In this document: piece by piece, positions 1 to 13,366 of the stretch
Numbering within the stretch: the stretch's first letter is position 1
Layout of the letters: each line of letters opens with the position of its first letter
From: Tenodera sinensis
Lineage: Eukaryota > Arthropoda > Insecta > Mantodea > Mantidae
Assembly: GCA_030765045.1 (NCBI GenBank)
Contig: CM060972.1
Span: 54,760,971-54,824,970, forward strand
Direction: 5' to 3'
Length of the DNA stretch: 64,000 nt
Position numbers and translations under genes: made by a program
Notes under the pieces: generated by a model
Database searches by the model: none
Told to the model about the DNA's origin: nothing
Seen by the model: only the letters and a program-made list of their open reading frames with translations

Positions 1-2226
1 TCGGATTTGAAATTGTATGCTCTTTGGATCACATCTGACCTATGGCCTGTGAGTGACCTGGTGAATGCAGGACACATCTCGAATTTCCTCCCTTTCAACT
101 TCTTTTCATATATTTCTATCCGGCGTTAGGATTGTGTGTTTGTCTTGCAAGGAGATTGAAGACGCTGTGTGAATACGGCTCTCGGCGCCGAGGTGGTGTT
201 GCGGTCGCCTGTCCAAGGGTCAAGCAATAGTCAAAACCTGGCTGGCAGGCTCCGTGCGTAACCGCGCGTCAGGATAGACTGCCTGTAAACGTGTACGCAC
301 CAGCCCTGATGGGCGTCTTCTTGTAGCTCTCCGGCCGCCTTTGGGTACTCTCATCCCATCCCTCCCACCCAGGGTCTGACGTAAAAAAATGCTATCTTAG
401 GTATTTATCGTAATTTTGGTGTTTCATATGTGTGGTTCACAAGTGCACTCAGATGGATCAACACACATACAAGCGGAGCTTTTCTCTAATACAATACAGG
501 AATACAATACTCAGTACTTACTGTAGAAAAACTAAGTGAAGTTTTATTGAGTAATATTTATGTTGTAGTTTCTGCATATTTACATTATTAGCGCAATGTA
601 CGCGCATAGCTTTCTTTTCTCCCATTTTAACTATTAAAATCGGTCATCGAATTGCAAAGCCCACATCTGTTGACTACAATAGCAAAATTGCACAGGATTA
701 CTAAATCGGCACTGATTTCAAAGCAACAAACGAATGTCACTTCTAACCTGGCTACTATCCAGCGCTACGTGACTGTGTTTTGTTTAGTAGACAGGACATG
801 CCCTGTAGGGGAATACAGAGATAGTCATTGTCACCTGACTGGTGTTGGAAAGAGTGGATTGGTTTGTCAGGATAAAGTCCTGGAAAACACATATATAGTA
901 TTTCCGTATAACCTAGCATCGCTCTCCTGATATAACTTGTGCGTTCTTATGAAATGTTGTCATTTTGTTCGTCGTCGTAATGCAGGGGTTGAACAGGATA
1001 GTCAATAAACAGCAAAGATACTTAGCTTCTAAGAAGGCCTTGTGGGGAACCTGGTACGGGTTCTGCAAGACGGCGAATGGGTTTGCAAATATCGAGGTTT
1101 CCTGCTATTGCAGGGCAACTTCGGCAGGCACCGTCAGCGCTCGTTTAATGACGTCCAGTGATGGAAACTACTTTATGTAACTAATGAATAGAAAGCTATT
1201 AGTGTATCTGTAATGTATTAAAGTACAGTGGAACGTGGTTATTTCGAAGCTGAAGGGACAAGAAAAAAATTCTAAATATCTTTTGAATTACAAACTTTAA
1301 TCTAAAATTGAGATTTTAGCAATTCAGGTGGGTACATTATCCATTCCTAATTAAGTCTATAAAGTAAAGAATTTGTAAATTTTTTGGTAATTATATTAAT
1401 TTTTGCATTGCAAAGCGGTGATTTTTTACGTTGCTAAATGCGAATTAACGAGCAATATGATGGGTATGTTTCTTAAATATTAGTGTTTGTGTTCTCCCAG
1501 GTGAGTATAATTTCATTTCCCATTTAATATTTACGGTTTCCTTTAGTAGATGTTAATTTTTCTATTATTTACTTTTTTATTACCTTGTACATTTACATGG
1601 TTACATTTTACCACTCGTAATTAATTGCATGAAGAAAATGTTCCTTACAAAATGTCTGCTAATTCTTGCAAACCTTAACAGAACTTTATCTTTCAAGTTT
1701 TCTATTCTTAAATATGGTTTTGTTGAAAGTAAAGGCTAACCAAATCTGAAATGGAGTTAGAATTAAATTTTGAAGTAATCTTTTTGTAGCAAAATGAACT
1801 TTCATAATGTTCTTTCTCTCATTTGCAGGTAAGTACATCAGAACTATGTAATCTAGAGTTTAAGATGCCTACTTCTCGGAGGTACCTCCAAAGTGTGCCA
1901 TGTGTGCTTCTTACATTATACGTAAGTAATCTATTTTGAAATATTTTTCTGGGCTTTAATTGTTCATAGCATCTTAAGATTAACAATAGTTACTAGAACA
2001 AGCCATATATTCGTGGAAGCTAGTGTGAAAGAAGTGAATATTCCTTTTCTGGGTGCATTAATAACAATACCAATCTATGCAGGCTTATTTTATGTTACGG
2101 ACGAATTATCACGCGTACGTGGGTATACATAGAGTTGGTCACTCCCCTAGGTTGTAATAGAGTTATATTTTCTTAATACTTCCACATTTATCTAACCAAG
2201 AGTAGATTGCACTATAACGTTTATCA
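1..2226. other. No recognisable gene
   Basis: Mostly AT-rich sequence. Bases 150-375 are GC-richer (CGGCGCCGAGG, CTCCGGCCGCC) and may be a repeat fragment. Around 1224 TACAGTGGAACGTGGTTATTTCGAA resembles a pogo/Tigger terminus, but no partner end is found nearby. The short open frames here show no family features. Confidence 0.4.
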
Positions 2227-2386
2227 CAAGCTTTCGTAAGCATTGTGATTTGAGTTCGCGCCGCTAAGCAGTATTGTGTTTATAAGCAAAGCTTTGATCA
2301 ACGGCATCTGTCGTGAGCTAGAGGAAGCTGGTGTTGTGCGCCTGACCCACGGTATGTACCGACCTAGACCACATCCCGTGTTAAGG
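2227..2386 (+). repeat. 160-bp direct repeat, copy 1, with exon-like frame
   Basis: About 80 percent identical to 4702-4860. Both copies read open through NGICRELEEAGVV and LTHGMYRPRPHP (copy 1; closely similar in copy 2). Of six base changes in that stretch, three are silent. This could be a duplicated exon or part of a dispersed coding repeat. No protein family is recognised. Confidence 0.6.
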
Positions 2387-3099
2387 CGGATTCTAGTGCA
2401 TCTTTATACTAGGGAAGGTTTCATAGTGTTATTAATTATTCTCATTGTTTTGTTGTAGTAGTAATTTTTTGGGAAATGTCTGTTTCATCAAAAACTGATG
2501 TGTATCGAGATGTATGAAATAATTACTCTTGCTAATATTTTTTAATCCAAACATATTTTGTTAGGAACGTGGTATTTTCCGCAGAAAGCCATAACTTTAA
2601 TCTTCTTTATTGATTCGCATGTCACGTTTTATTCAAATGTTAAAATTAAACACTGAAAGCTGTAATTTATCTTCTGAATAAGAAAAATATAAACCAGACT
2701 CCAAGTATTGTATCGAGTAAATTTATTTAAAGGTTCTAGCGCAAGTTGGCTATATCAGAAAAAATTAACTATTATTTTAAAAGAAACTCCAGTTCAGAAT
2801 AATGTACAAGATTAGGTAAGGTTATGTTAAAACTAATCCTAACCTAACTTCCCGTGAATAAGAAGCCTAAACGTATATAAATAGATAGTCATAAAGAGAA
2901 CCAAAAGAGGACCAGCCTCGGATGACAACGGGCACAGGATACAAGGTCTCTAACGTTTCCAGTTCAACCGATGCCGCCCCCGTGGTCCTCCCTAGTAGGC
3001 CCTACTTGGAGGCTGCTCCTGGACAGGACACTCACTCCTGACTGACGTAAAGGAAGAAACTTGTATAATGCGCATATCCGCCGCGCGGCCGTAACACGT
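2387..3099. other. No recognisable gene
   Basis: AT-rich except 2930-3010, a GC-rich patch (GATGCCGCCCCCGTGG) that may belong to a SINE. Nothing else is seen. Confidence 0.4.
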
Positions 3100-3312
3100 C
3101 TGACACCTTTGCCTGGTCCTTCAACCCTGAAATAAATGACAATGAAGGTAATGACGAGTACAGCAAAGAGGAACTATCCCAGCATTACCTAGATGATATA
3201 AAATCACAAAACAATACATGGTTAGAGTGGGTAGTCGCCCGAGATCGAATCTGGAACATCTCGAATGCGAGTCGAATACGTTACCTCGGCGCCACCTCGT
3301 CCAGTGGCTTCG
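3100..3312 (-). mobile_element. tRNA-derived SINE-like fragment
   Basis: Read on the minus strand, GAGGTGGCGCCGAGGTAACG (A-box region) is followed 35 bases later by CCAGATTCGATCTCGGGCG (B-box region), as in a tRNA-related SINE head. The body continues to lower coordinates. The head is imperfect, so it is not a functional tRNA gene. Confidence 0.45.
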
Positions 3313-3354
3313 TATGCACACTGCAGTGAAGAAAAGCACACACACACTCACATG

Positions 3355-4175
3355 ACTTTCTCTACTATTGTACCAACTATTCTTACAAACACTTATTCCT
3401 CTATCTTCTTCATGTTAGTTGAGATAAACATTTGTACAAATTATCTTATTGCTTATTTTCTTGTAGGTGCACCGAGAATATGGGAAATACAGTAGACTGA
3501 GCGATAGTCAAATCTTTTAAAGCTGGTCAGTATATGAAAGCTTCGAAATGCCGTGCCCTTTCCGCGGCCAAGAGATAAAAAGTTGAATAATGACCTATCT
3601 GAGAAAAAAAAAATGACACAAATAACATGGAATTTCTCCGAGATGACTCATTCAGAAAAAATGCATTTATATACAGTTGTTTGTTTTAACGAGATCGGCA
3701 TTGTTTTGTATAGTAAGATTTCCTGTATCTCTTACCGTTTACTAGTTATCCCAGTCATTAGGGATACATGGGTTATAGCCATAAAATTCAAAATATACAT
3801 TTCATTTTACATAAAAATATCTTAAACATATGGCATTTTAATCAAAATTGTTAGAGCCATTTTTCAGAAAATCAATATTTTCGAAACATCTTCCATGTAA
3901 ACGGTTGTTTAAGGCAGAGGAATTTTATTCATAATATTGGTGTTGCATCGTTTGAAGATATTAAACCTAGATACCAACTTTGGTCTTTAACTGACTTTTC
4001 GTTTTCGAGTTAATCTGTTCACAGACACACATACAGGCACACACACATGGAGTTTTTTCTAAAAATGCTTGTTTTTTTGGGATTCAGGGGGTCTCGAAAC
4101 ATATTTCCAGTGAAATCTCCACATAGAAATTTTGTGTCGAGTACAATGCTTCCCCTAGTACGCAATAGAGAAAGT
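3355..4175 (+). repeat. Family A dispersed repeat, near-full copy
   Basis: Starts ACTTTCTCTACT (preceded by CACTCACATG) and ends AATAGAGAAAGT followed by a run of A. It contains the landmarks shared by all copies: CATTTGTACAAATTATC-like text, GTTAGAGCCATTTTC, AGATATTAAACC, CTGACTTTTCGTTTTCGAG, a CA-rich tract and GTGAAATCTCCACA. A short palindrome with TACG at its centre precedes the 3' end. No protein family is recognised on either strand. Confidence 0.8.
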
Positions 4176-4701
4176 AAAAATGAATTGGACACTTCATAAG
4201 AATATAATATCAGGATAGAGTTCTCATATTAAAACATATATTGCTTTTCCTTTCTTCTTTTTAATATTCTTCACCTGCAGCCTTGATTACTAGAACTGCT
4301 TTGATGTCGCTATCTATATTCCAGCGTATTGTCTCAAGCCACATAACTGTTATCAAACACTGCCAAATGGGGAAAGAAATCGTTGGAATGCAATCCCTTT
4401 GCTCTATTTCTCTCGCCATTGTTCTGCATTGTAAAGAGGAACTGCCTTGCGGGGGAAAGTATCGGGCTCTTTGAGCCTTCTTGGTTATAGCGGCTGGCTA
4501 CTGCTTTCAGATATACTTGGCTCTGTACTCAATCTTCACCATCTTTGTCTCTCTTTGGCAACAGACAACCGGTCCATTTTTTCCCTATCACCCTCTTCCT
4601 ACTTATTTACTGCTTTATCGGCACTCGTTGGATCCTTTCAACCATCACATTGCGGCTGATCTCAATATATGTGATCGTTTACATCTATTGTGGTACATAA
4701 T
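4176..4701. other. No recognisable gene
   Basis: Two overlapping short open frames lie in 4283-4714, but codon content and length give no support. Nothing recognised. Confidence 0.4.
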
Positions 4702-4860
4702 CAAGCTTTCGTAAGCATTGTGATTTGAATTCGCGCCACTCTGCAGCGCTGTGTTCGCAAACATAGCTTTGGTTAACGGCATCTGTCGTCAGTTAGAGGA
4801 AGCTGGTGTTGTGCACCTAACCCACGGTATGTACCGACCTAGACCACATCTCGTGTTAAG
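4702..4860 (+). repeat. 160-bp direct repeat, copy 2, with exon-like frame
   Basis: Second copy of the repeat at 2227-2386. It keeps the frame through NGICRQLEEAGVVHLTHGMYR with substitutions Glu to Gln and Arg to His. It ends in GTGTTAAG before unrelated sequence. Confidence 0.6.
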
Positions 4861-5127
4861 AATTGCGCTCACATTTATGCATTTGAACTCGTGAATAGTG
4901 AGTAATTCGCTATGTTTTTGTTTGAGAACATTGAACATGATTAGTTACTTATTCTTAAAGCAAAATATAGGTTAAGATTTGCGCGGATTCTGAGACTAGG
5001 TATGGAGCAGAGGCAGTGACATCTGACAGGCCAAAAAATAAACAAAACAGCGTTTCTGTGCTGTTCTTTTACGAAAATCAAGATAAATGTGACCGACAAA
5101 CTAAGCTTCCAAACATTCCTTTTTTTT

Positions 5128-5131
<4 letters not shown>

Positions 5132-5179
<48 letters not shown>
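5132..5179 (+). repeat. Poly-A tract (48 A)
   Basis: Uninterrupted A48 preceded by T10. It could be a retroposon tail, but no body is identified upstream. Confidence 0.9.
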
Positions 5180-5180
<1 letters not shown>

Positions 5181-5239
5181 AGTATGTAATTAAAGCACGC
5201 CCTTCAAAGTGCGCACTCAGTATTACGATGAACACTAAA

Positions 5240-5640
5240 AAAAATTTATAGGACATTTCAACATCAAGGTTTACGAAATTGAGTCCAGTTATGTTCAGTT
5301 TGCCAGTAATACAAAAGTCATCCAGAGTAACTTGGACTACTAAGGCTATAACTAGAAAACTCAAAGTATACATTTAACTCCCCATAAAATATCTTAAGCA
5401 AATAGCATTTTAATCAAAATCGTTAGAGGCATTTTCGTGAAAATAAAAAATTTCGGAAAATTTTCCATGTAAAGGGTAGTTTAGGGTAAAGCAGTTTTCT
5501 TCAAAATCTTCGTGTCACATCCTTCAAAGATATTAAACTTAAATACCAACTTTGGTTACTAACCGACTTTTCATTTTTGAGTTACGCTGCCCACAGACTG
5601 ACGCACACGCACACGCACACACGGACCTGTATCTAATAAT
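5240..5640 (+). repeat. Family A repeat, 5'-truncated copy
   Basis: Shares the middle and 3' landmarks (AAAAGTCATCCAGAGTAA, CGTTAGAGGCATTTTC, AGATATTAAAC, CACACG tract). It breaks off in the CA region, where the next copy begins, so two copies sit head to tail. Confidence 0.75.
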
Positions 5641-5661
5641 CTGATGCGTTGTACTCACATG

Positions 5662-6421
5662 AGTTTCTCTACTCTTGTACTAACCATTCTTACAAACTCT
5701 TATTCCTATATCTTCTTCGTGTTAAGATAACATTTGTACAAATTATCTTATTGCTTATTTCCTTGTAGGTGCAAGGGGGATATTAGCATACAGTAGGCTT
5801 TCACCGATAGTCAAAACTTTTACAGCTTTGAGATCCCGTTCTCTGTGCACGCCTAACATAAAAAAAATGAACAACGATGTTCCATTTCATGAAAGTTTTA
5901 AGTTTTCCGAAACTCACACACACAACAAGGAATCTCTCCGAAATCGTTCACCCTACAAGAAAATTTATTCATACATAAATTGTGTATTTTAGCAAAATCT
6001 ACATTTTTGTATAGTATGATTTGGTCTATCTCTAACGGTTTACCAGTTATGCAAAAGTCGTCCATAGTAAATACGACTACAGGGGCAATAGCCAGAAAAT
6101 TCACGATAAAAATTTCATTTGTCATAAAAATATGTCAAACATATCACATTTTAATCAAAATCGTTAGAGCCGTTTTCCCGAAAATCAAAATTTTCGAAAA
6201 ATTTTCCATGTAAAGGGTAGTTTAGGGTGGGGCTATTTTCTTCAACTTTGGTCTTTTTTACCGACTTTTCGTTTTTGAGTTATGCTGTCCACAGACACCG
6301 AGAGACACACACAGACACACACACGACCTTTTTCTAAATTTTTTTTTTTTTTTTTTGCCGACATCGAATTTTTGAGTGGAATACAATACTTCGTCTAGTT
6401 ACTATGCGTAGTAGAGAAAGT
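5662..6421 (+). repeat. Family A repeat, near-full copy
   Basis: From AGTTTCTCTACTCTTGTAC to GTAGTAGAGAAAGT, preceded by CTGATGCGTTGTACTCACATG, the outer 5' segment conserved among copies. The 3' palindrome region reads ACTATGCGTAGTAG. Confidence 0.85.
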
Positions 6422-7264
6422 AAAAAATACCTATTAGAAGCTAAAGTTATATTTTTTTTCCTGCGTATGTGTTAGGGAAGGTCATATTACTGTATACAGA
6501 GATGCTGAGGGCCAGGTCTAGAGCACACAGCAGCGAAAACATAGCTAGGACAATGTAAAAGCCACGAGGCCGGCTGATTAACAGCTACGAGATTCCCTTT
6601 AACGAGGGTGACCATTTGGAATGGGAATGTGAGTCTTTTTTGCATTAACAAGAGTTTGGTGGTAGGGCGGCTGGCTATTGAAGTCTGCTGGAACACTTCC
6701 CGGTCACGCTCGCTTTGTTTCATTACCTGCGTAATGCCAGTTTCAACGTACCACCCACTGTACCCCTAATTCCACCATACTTTCTATATTTGTTGCTAGG
6801 AGAACATCATTACACATATACTTGATGCATTAAAAGACTAGCAATTAAGTTACTTGAATATCCAATTACGATAAAATATTTTTATACTCTGATAACCAGC
6901 ATAAAAAGTTAGCTGGAATACCCGGTGTTGTCGCTGGTTTGACTGTTTTATCCCTCTAACTCTTAGACTTGGACTGCCTTGTGTTTCTTTGGAGGCATGG
7001 TGAAGAGGGGTGACAGGAATGCAATCCACTTTTATCCCATCTCCACATTTTGTATCTTACGTTTTTGTCTCTGGCCATTACCTAGGGAGATATTTTAGTT
7101 TTGTCGAAAACAACCTGACAACACTGAAGAATGTGTTGGTGTCACTTTCCCTAGCTCAGTACATTAACAAACACCGTAGCGGTGCGCCTTGAAACAAACT
7201 CATACCCTGCCTTGTCCTTCCGTGTTTATTGTGCGAGTGTATGCCAATCACAAGTGTTAGCTCT
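6422..7264. other. No recognisable gene
   Basis: Nothing beyond short chance frames. No terminal repeats found. Confidence 0.4.
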
Positions 7265-7595
7265 CAAAACATTAAACGAAAGTGAAAGTGCCCGATCTGT
7301 TTACATTCACAAATTAGGTCAATTCCATGACCAACCTCAACACAACGTTATCGACCTACTTCACGTCTGACAGTGTTCTTTCACGTCTTTTAAATTATTA
7401 ATTGTTTCGTAACCCTGTGTGATGTCTCATAATTATTACCGAAGCTATGTCAGAAATAAATTACTCTACGCATCTTACAAGTAAACTGTTATCTACGAAG
7501 AAGAAAATGCCATTCGTTATTTTTGTTTGTAATGCTTCTATGAAGCACATATTAGAAGGAATGTTACGACTTTCCTTCCACCCTGTACGTGTGTT
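7265..7595 (-). repeat. Family B repeat, inverted copy
   Basis: Reverse-complement relative of 19105-19480. Shared landmarks are GATGCGTAGAGTAA, TGACATAGCTTCGGTA, AACGTTGTGTTGAGGTTGG (here as complements) and TTCCTTCTAATATGTGCTT. Class unknown. Confidence 0.75.
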
Positions 7596-7601
7596 TTTTA
7601 T

Positions 7602-8456
7602 CTTTCTCTGCTACGTATAAGTAGAGGAACTATTGCATTCCAACCAAAGGTGCGATTTCCAGATTTCACCGGAAACAGATGTTTTGTGACACCTTGAATC
7701 CAAAAGATGCATTTTTAGAAAAATGTCCGTATATGTCTGTGTGTATATGTGTGCGCTTGCGCGCGCATCGTTGGGTCTGTGTGTATGTGTGTCTGCTTGT
7801 AATCTCCATAACTCAAAAGCACGGTTAAAAGTCAATATCTGTATTTAAATTTAATATCTTTCAAGGTTGCGACACGAAGGTTTTGAAGAAAATTCCCTCA
7901 CCGCAAACTATCCTGCGCATGGAAAGTTTTTCGAAGATTTTGATTATCTCTAAAATTGTGTTAACGATTTTAATTAGTATTCCAGATATTTAAGATACTT
8001 TTATAACTAATGAAATGTGCATTTTGAATTTCCTGGTTAAAGACCAGACAGTCCCGTTTACTTTTGATGAATTTTGCATAACTTGTAAACGCTAAGAGAG
8101 AAACCAAATCTTTCTGTACAAAAATGTAGATATCGTTAAAATACACAATTTATGTCAAATGAATTTTTTGTGGGGTGAACCATTTGTGTGGATTTTGCAA
8201 TACTTATACTTTCCTCAAATGGAAGACCGTTATTGATGTTTCTTTTTGTGTTCGCCGTGCAAATAGAACGAAATCTTAAAGCCTTCATATAGCGCTTAGC
8301 ATTAAACTATTTGACTATCGCTCAAAGCCTACTGTGTTCTCAAGTTCCCCTTGCACCTACAAGAAAGTTAGATAATTCCTGCAAATTTTATATCGGTTAA
8401 TATTAAGTTGATTGAGGGGTAAGAGTTTGTAAGAATAGTACAAGAATAGAGAAAGT
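7602..8456 (-). repeat. Family A repeat, near-full inverted copy
   Basis: Bounded by CTTTCTCTGCTACGTA on the left and AGAATAGAGAAAGT on the right, followed by CATGTGAGTGCAGCACATCAGA, the complement of the conserved outer 5' segment. The microsatellite is TGTGTGTAT-like. Confidence 0.85.
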
Positions 8457-8969
8457 CATGTGAGTGCAGCACATCAGATTTTGTTTTGTTTACGTGTTCA
8501 ATAAGAATAAACTGATGTGGCTCAACAATGTCAAAACAAAAAATAACGCTAAAGTTGTCGGACTTTTACTGCCTGTTAGTTACATCACAATGGGTATTCT
8601 CTGCTTTTTGTTTTCTGCTTAATTATAGCACATCTATTTATACGTGTAGTTACGTTCTTATTCCTGGCGATTTCATTTACTGATCTAATGGAAACAGCTT
8701 TGTCAATGGCTGAAAAGAGGCTCATTTTATTACATTCCATTCCGGTTTCCTTATTCGCCTACAGGTTATACAATGTGCCAAACAGGCAAGTCAGAGAAGT
8801 TGCCGCATCAGCACGGGAGAGGAAGGGAAAATTTGATTTCACTTACTTTCAGTTAGTCGTACTGCAAATGTGTGGATATTTACCTATATAGCAATGGCAA
8901 ATCGTTGTGGCCCGTATCATTTTAAATCATCGACCAACATAACTGAGGATTTATCGTTATTTTACTTGG
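8457..8969. other. No recognisable gene
   Basis: A short frame at 8688-8891 (67 codons) shows no recognised features. Confidence 0.35.
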
Positions 8970-9070
8970 GGGAACTTTCTTGAAAATCTTCGTGTCACAT
9001 TTTTGGAGGATATTTAAATAAGTTTCGTGCTTAACGGACTATAAGTTTCTGAGCTAAGCTGTTCTGTATC

Positions 9071-9103
<33 letters not shown>

Positions 9104-9165
9104 GCACACACATACACATGGGTGTTTTATCTAAAAGTGCCTTTAGACTCAGAAAGCCAGAAAAA
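8970..9165 (+). repeat. Family A repeat fragment
   Basis: Retains CTTGAAAATCTTCGTGTCACAT, the CTCTCT/CACACA tract and the following TTTTATCTAAAAGTGC segment. Both ends are lost. Confidence 0.6.
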
Positions 9166-12100
9166 AAAAAATATTACCTTTAAATTCTGTTGCATAATTT
9201 TCGTTGAAATGGAATTTTTGTAATAAAGCATAAAGTAATTTATTTTAAATAAACTTAACCCTCCATTAGAAACGCGCCCTGGTAGAACACCTTTGTCGCC
9301 TAGTGGGACCTCCCTATATTTTTGTGCTTATACGCTTACATTGACTTCTTTGCTTGTATTTTCCTGCATTTCCATGTTTAGCTTTATTTAGCTTAAATAT
9401 ACACGGGTTCTATTATCATTACCATACTAGATTGATCAAACATAAATAAAACGTAGTATGAGTACAATAATAATAGTAATGATAACAATAATAATAACGT
9501 AAAAATAATATCTTTGAGAAAAACGTGGCCTTACCTAAAAAACATTGATGTTATTATGACAGAGGTTACCTTCATACTGTTCTTTATGAACAATTTATAA
9601 GTCTAAAGATCTCATTTTCAGTTTAATTTCACAATTATTGTAATCATCTGATTAATATGAGTTTCTATATGGATAAGACATTATCGAAGCACTTCTTCCA
9701 AATATTTGGGATTTTTAAATCATGTCTTTTATTCCTGTGAGAAATGTGAGAAGTAGGAACATACTACTTGTAACGACAAAGCAGTATTGCACAACTAACG
9801 AGAAAAAGAACATATTAGTAATATATAGTTAGAGTTTGGTTGACCTCTGCGATACATAACTGCCGATTAGTCTTTCATGGAGCTAAAGAAATAAACAGAT
9901 GAGACTCGCTCCACCAAACAGTCGAGTAAGGTGTAATGTCAGATGTCCTAGTCAGGTGGTTACATAGGTGCGTTCATTCGAAAACTAGAGCGTTTAAATC
10001 AAACTAGGGGTCTCCCAGGCCCTTAGCGACCAAAGGCAATCTACAACTCTAGGTATCGTGTTTTATCTATGCTTAAGGTTTACAAATTGTACAAAATTGA
10101 AATTGGTTAGGCATTATCATTTACATTCTATATTTCTATATTTTTGTCTAAGCAATATCTAGCAATACTTTAATTTGTCTAATATAAACCAATTATGCCT
10201 GTATTTTTTATTTTAATACTCTGAAATTTAGTCAGCTTTGTCCTCAGCATGTTTCAGTTAAACAAAACAAATATGTTCAATAAATTCTTTCATCTTTACA
10301 GAAAACTCAAGATTTGGATTTTATTAGTTTTGTAAATATCTCAAAAGTATGATATTCTAAAAATGGTTTAGCCATTCGCGAGAAAATCGTAAATATCGAA
10401 AGTTATATCATTCAAAGCAGCAATGAACAGTCGCAAGCTCAAGAGGCAACCTTGGCTCACCCCCCCCCCCCCCCCACCCCTGCACTGTGCGTCACATGGA
10501 CTTTGTATCTACCGATACAACCCTTCACTTGTCATTAATATCCTGGTATTCCTAACACAGCGATGGATTGTAACGGAGTAATATAGAGGTCTAAAAGTAT
10601 TCTTCAAATTATTTGAACAGAGCTTTTAGGAGTCTTGGTATTTAAAATGTAATGTTTGCATTCCTTGCTGTTTTGACTGTCAGTTTTCTAATTATTGCTT
10701 TTAGAAGGTTGTGAACAAGATGGCAAAATGCGTTTATTTGTAGTGTTTACGTTTGAAACACCTCTACAACAATGTAAATCAAAGTAAATCTTTTACCCAA
10801 CTCTACAGCATACATTTTCCCATCTTGAAGCTGCATTTTCTCCAAAACTGTTATATGTACAGTTACAAAATATCGCAGATTGATAGCAAAGGTCCTACTG
10901 CAAATCCTGTGGGACAGAATTTCAATAAATGTTTTAGTTCAACGTGCGTATTTTTGAGAAAATACATCTTATTGTTTTTAGACACCAAAAAGCATAACAC
11001 AATTCAAAGACATCAAAACAGTGGGTAAATAAGCTGTAGTAATTACCACACAAATTCAGTTTTCTAAGTAAGAAAAATACGAGTTATAAATACTTTTTGG
11101 GGTGATATTGTTTACCTAAGCGCACTTTTCGTCTTTGAGTTACGTTTTATATAGACAGACAGACGGGAATGCATTTACTTTATTCACCATTCGGAATATC
11201 TCAAAGCGTGTATTTCCTTTGAAATCCTGTTTCGAAGTTTTAGATAAAACACAACGCTTCCTGTAATTACTATAAATTAGGTAGGTACTAAAGAAAGCAA
11301 CAAGGCACCAAGTATTGAAATATAACAGCATTTTCCGCTTATAAAGCCGAGCAAGCACGCCATTTTTAGAGACACAGCACAGAGCACTGAAAGCTGTGAC
11401 GTCACTTATGCTGTTTGCTAGTTGCTAGTTCCTCACCAAACAACAGCTTGTACACAGAGAAATGGCTGTGGCTGTTTAAACAGAGGCTGTTACAGCATAA
11501 CGCAATGTAGTCTGCTTGCTTGTAACTTTACCCCTGGGAAAAACAAAAAACTCTCTTTTTATCACTTGGCTCTTTGTAAAAAGTTACCCACAGATTCAAA
11601 TCGCAAGAGCTAAATTTGCTAGAAACTTTCTAAACCAAGTATTCTCTGTTCAATAGCCCTAGATTTAACCCTGGAACACTTAGGGATGCATACACACCCT
11701 ACATGCTTATTCAACTGTTTATATATTTTCGTATACCTAGAGATTTTGTGTTCCTGTATTGCTCTGGAATTCTTGTCATATACCTTTCACTTTTATTTCT
11801 TACAGTGATATACGACCTTTAGTTTTAATGCAGACGGTGATTTCGCCTTTGAATAAAAAAGTGACGATAATATAGTTGCACATTCCGATAAGGATCTTGA
11901 ACTGATTGTTTCCGCATATGCCATGGATAATCTGAATTTATACCATGTTTTATAATACTTATATAGAGCTATTGTTATGCCAATCAGTTTCTCCTATTTA
12001 CAGTAGTGTCAGGCTCTCTTATACTTAAATTCCCTTTCACTTATATGTGTATTAATTATTTGATTTAAAAGCTGTAAATCCGTTCCCCCAGGAGCTGCGC

Positions 12101-12589
12101 GCGCATCCTGTATGTCAGAAAATGTATGTACTCCAGAGTTAAATGCAGCAACAAAGCAAAGTCTGTAAAGTTAAGACTTCATATAAAACAATGCCTCTCC
12201 TACTCTTTATTTGAAATTTATATTTATAATTCTCTAAATTTAGTCATAGAATAAGAGATAAAATGAAATATTCACCCCTGACTCGGCGGTGACCCTCAAC
12301 CCTATTCTGCACTCCTGTGTGGGCTTGATTGCGGCTGGAGGACTCAGAAGCCTCGCAAGTAGGAAATTTTCTGTATAGGGGAGACGCCTTAAGCTGTAAC
12401 ATAACTTCCTTTGCCATTTTCCTCTCTAGTGCACGGTTGCATACATAAGAGATAAAATTATTCAATGTTTGAATGTCAATAAGTAACCTCTTATTCTACA
12501 ATATGGATACAACTTTATAAGATGAGTTATTTATGTCGTTTGCATTGCTTGTCGTTTACCGACAAAACGATATTAAATACATATTTAAA
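9166..12589. other. No recognisable gene; weak family A relative and poly-C
   Basis: A C-run at about 10460-10476. Bases 10750-11310 are a very diverged family A relative: GTCTTTGAGTTACG, then CAGACAGACGGG, then CTTCCTGTAATTACTATAAATTAGG. The remainder is AT-rich with only short frames that I cannot support as genes. Confidence 0.35.
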
Positions 12590-13010
12590 TTCCAGAGTGT
12601 CTATTGGAATAAATTCGTGAACATAAGTTTGGTAACAAGGAACTTGGAAAGTAAGGAATGTTAATACTCCTCAAGTCTCGTGAATATTGCTCGGAAAGCT
12701 TGAAGGATATCATCCTTCCCCTCTTTATTTGCAGTAGCTAATAAAAGAACACACAGCACGTGACGAAAAAAGATTTTTAGGCCTGGCCTGGTTTGGAATT
12801 CCACTATTCATAGGTGAGAACGCAAGCATATTATCAATAGCCGTATTAGTAAACAAAAAATTCGTCTGTTCAGTCAAGGCCATCTCTATGTTTAGATAAA
12901 GATGGCCTTGGTTCAGTCCTCCCTTGTCAGACTGTATAGATAACCTGTTCAATAATGTTGAATTATCTTCTTTGCCTTTCACGATAGGCGAGTTTATCAG
13001 AATTTTCATT
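12590..13010 (+). repeat. Family C repeat, copy 1
   Basis: Direct relative of 18205-18540: CCAGAGTGTCTATTGG, GAAAGCTTGA, TTGCARTAGCT, GTATTAGTAAACAAAA, TGTTCAATAATGTT and CCTTTCAC occur in the same order. Class unknown. Copy 1 contains an extra local inverted repeat, AAGGCCATCTCTATG ... AAGATGGCCTTG. Confidence 0.75.
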
Positions 13011-13039
13011 TATCATATTTATCATATGTTGACTTTTTA

Positions 13040-13333
13040 AACCATGTCGACGTTTTAGTAAAATTTGGTCTATCTCTTATGGCTTACTGGTTATGTAAAA
13101 GTCATTCAGAGTAAATAGGACTACATTTAATTCCCCATAAAATATATTAAACATATGGCATTTTAATGAAAATCGTCAGAGCCATTTTCGAAAATTTTTA
13201 CATGTAAAGGGAAGTTTAGGATAGAGAAATGTCCTTCAAAATCATGGTGATGCATCCTCGAAGGATATTAAATGTAAATATCAACTTTGGTTTTTAATCG
13301 AGTTTTATATTGAGTTTGCTGCTCTCTCTCTCG

Positions 13334-13366
<33 letters not shown>

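Noticed and set aside
1224..1250. Complete pogo/Tigger element
   Set aside because: Only one end-like sequence is present, and no matching inverted partner was found within several kb.
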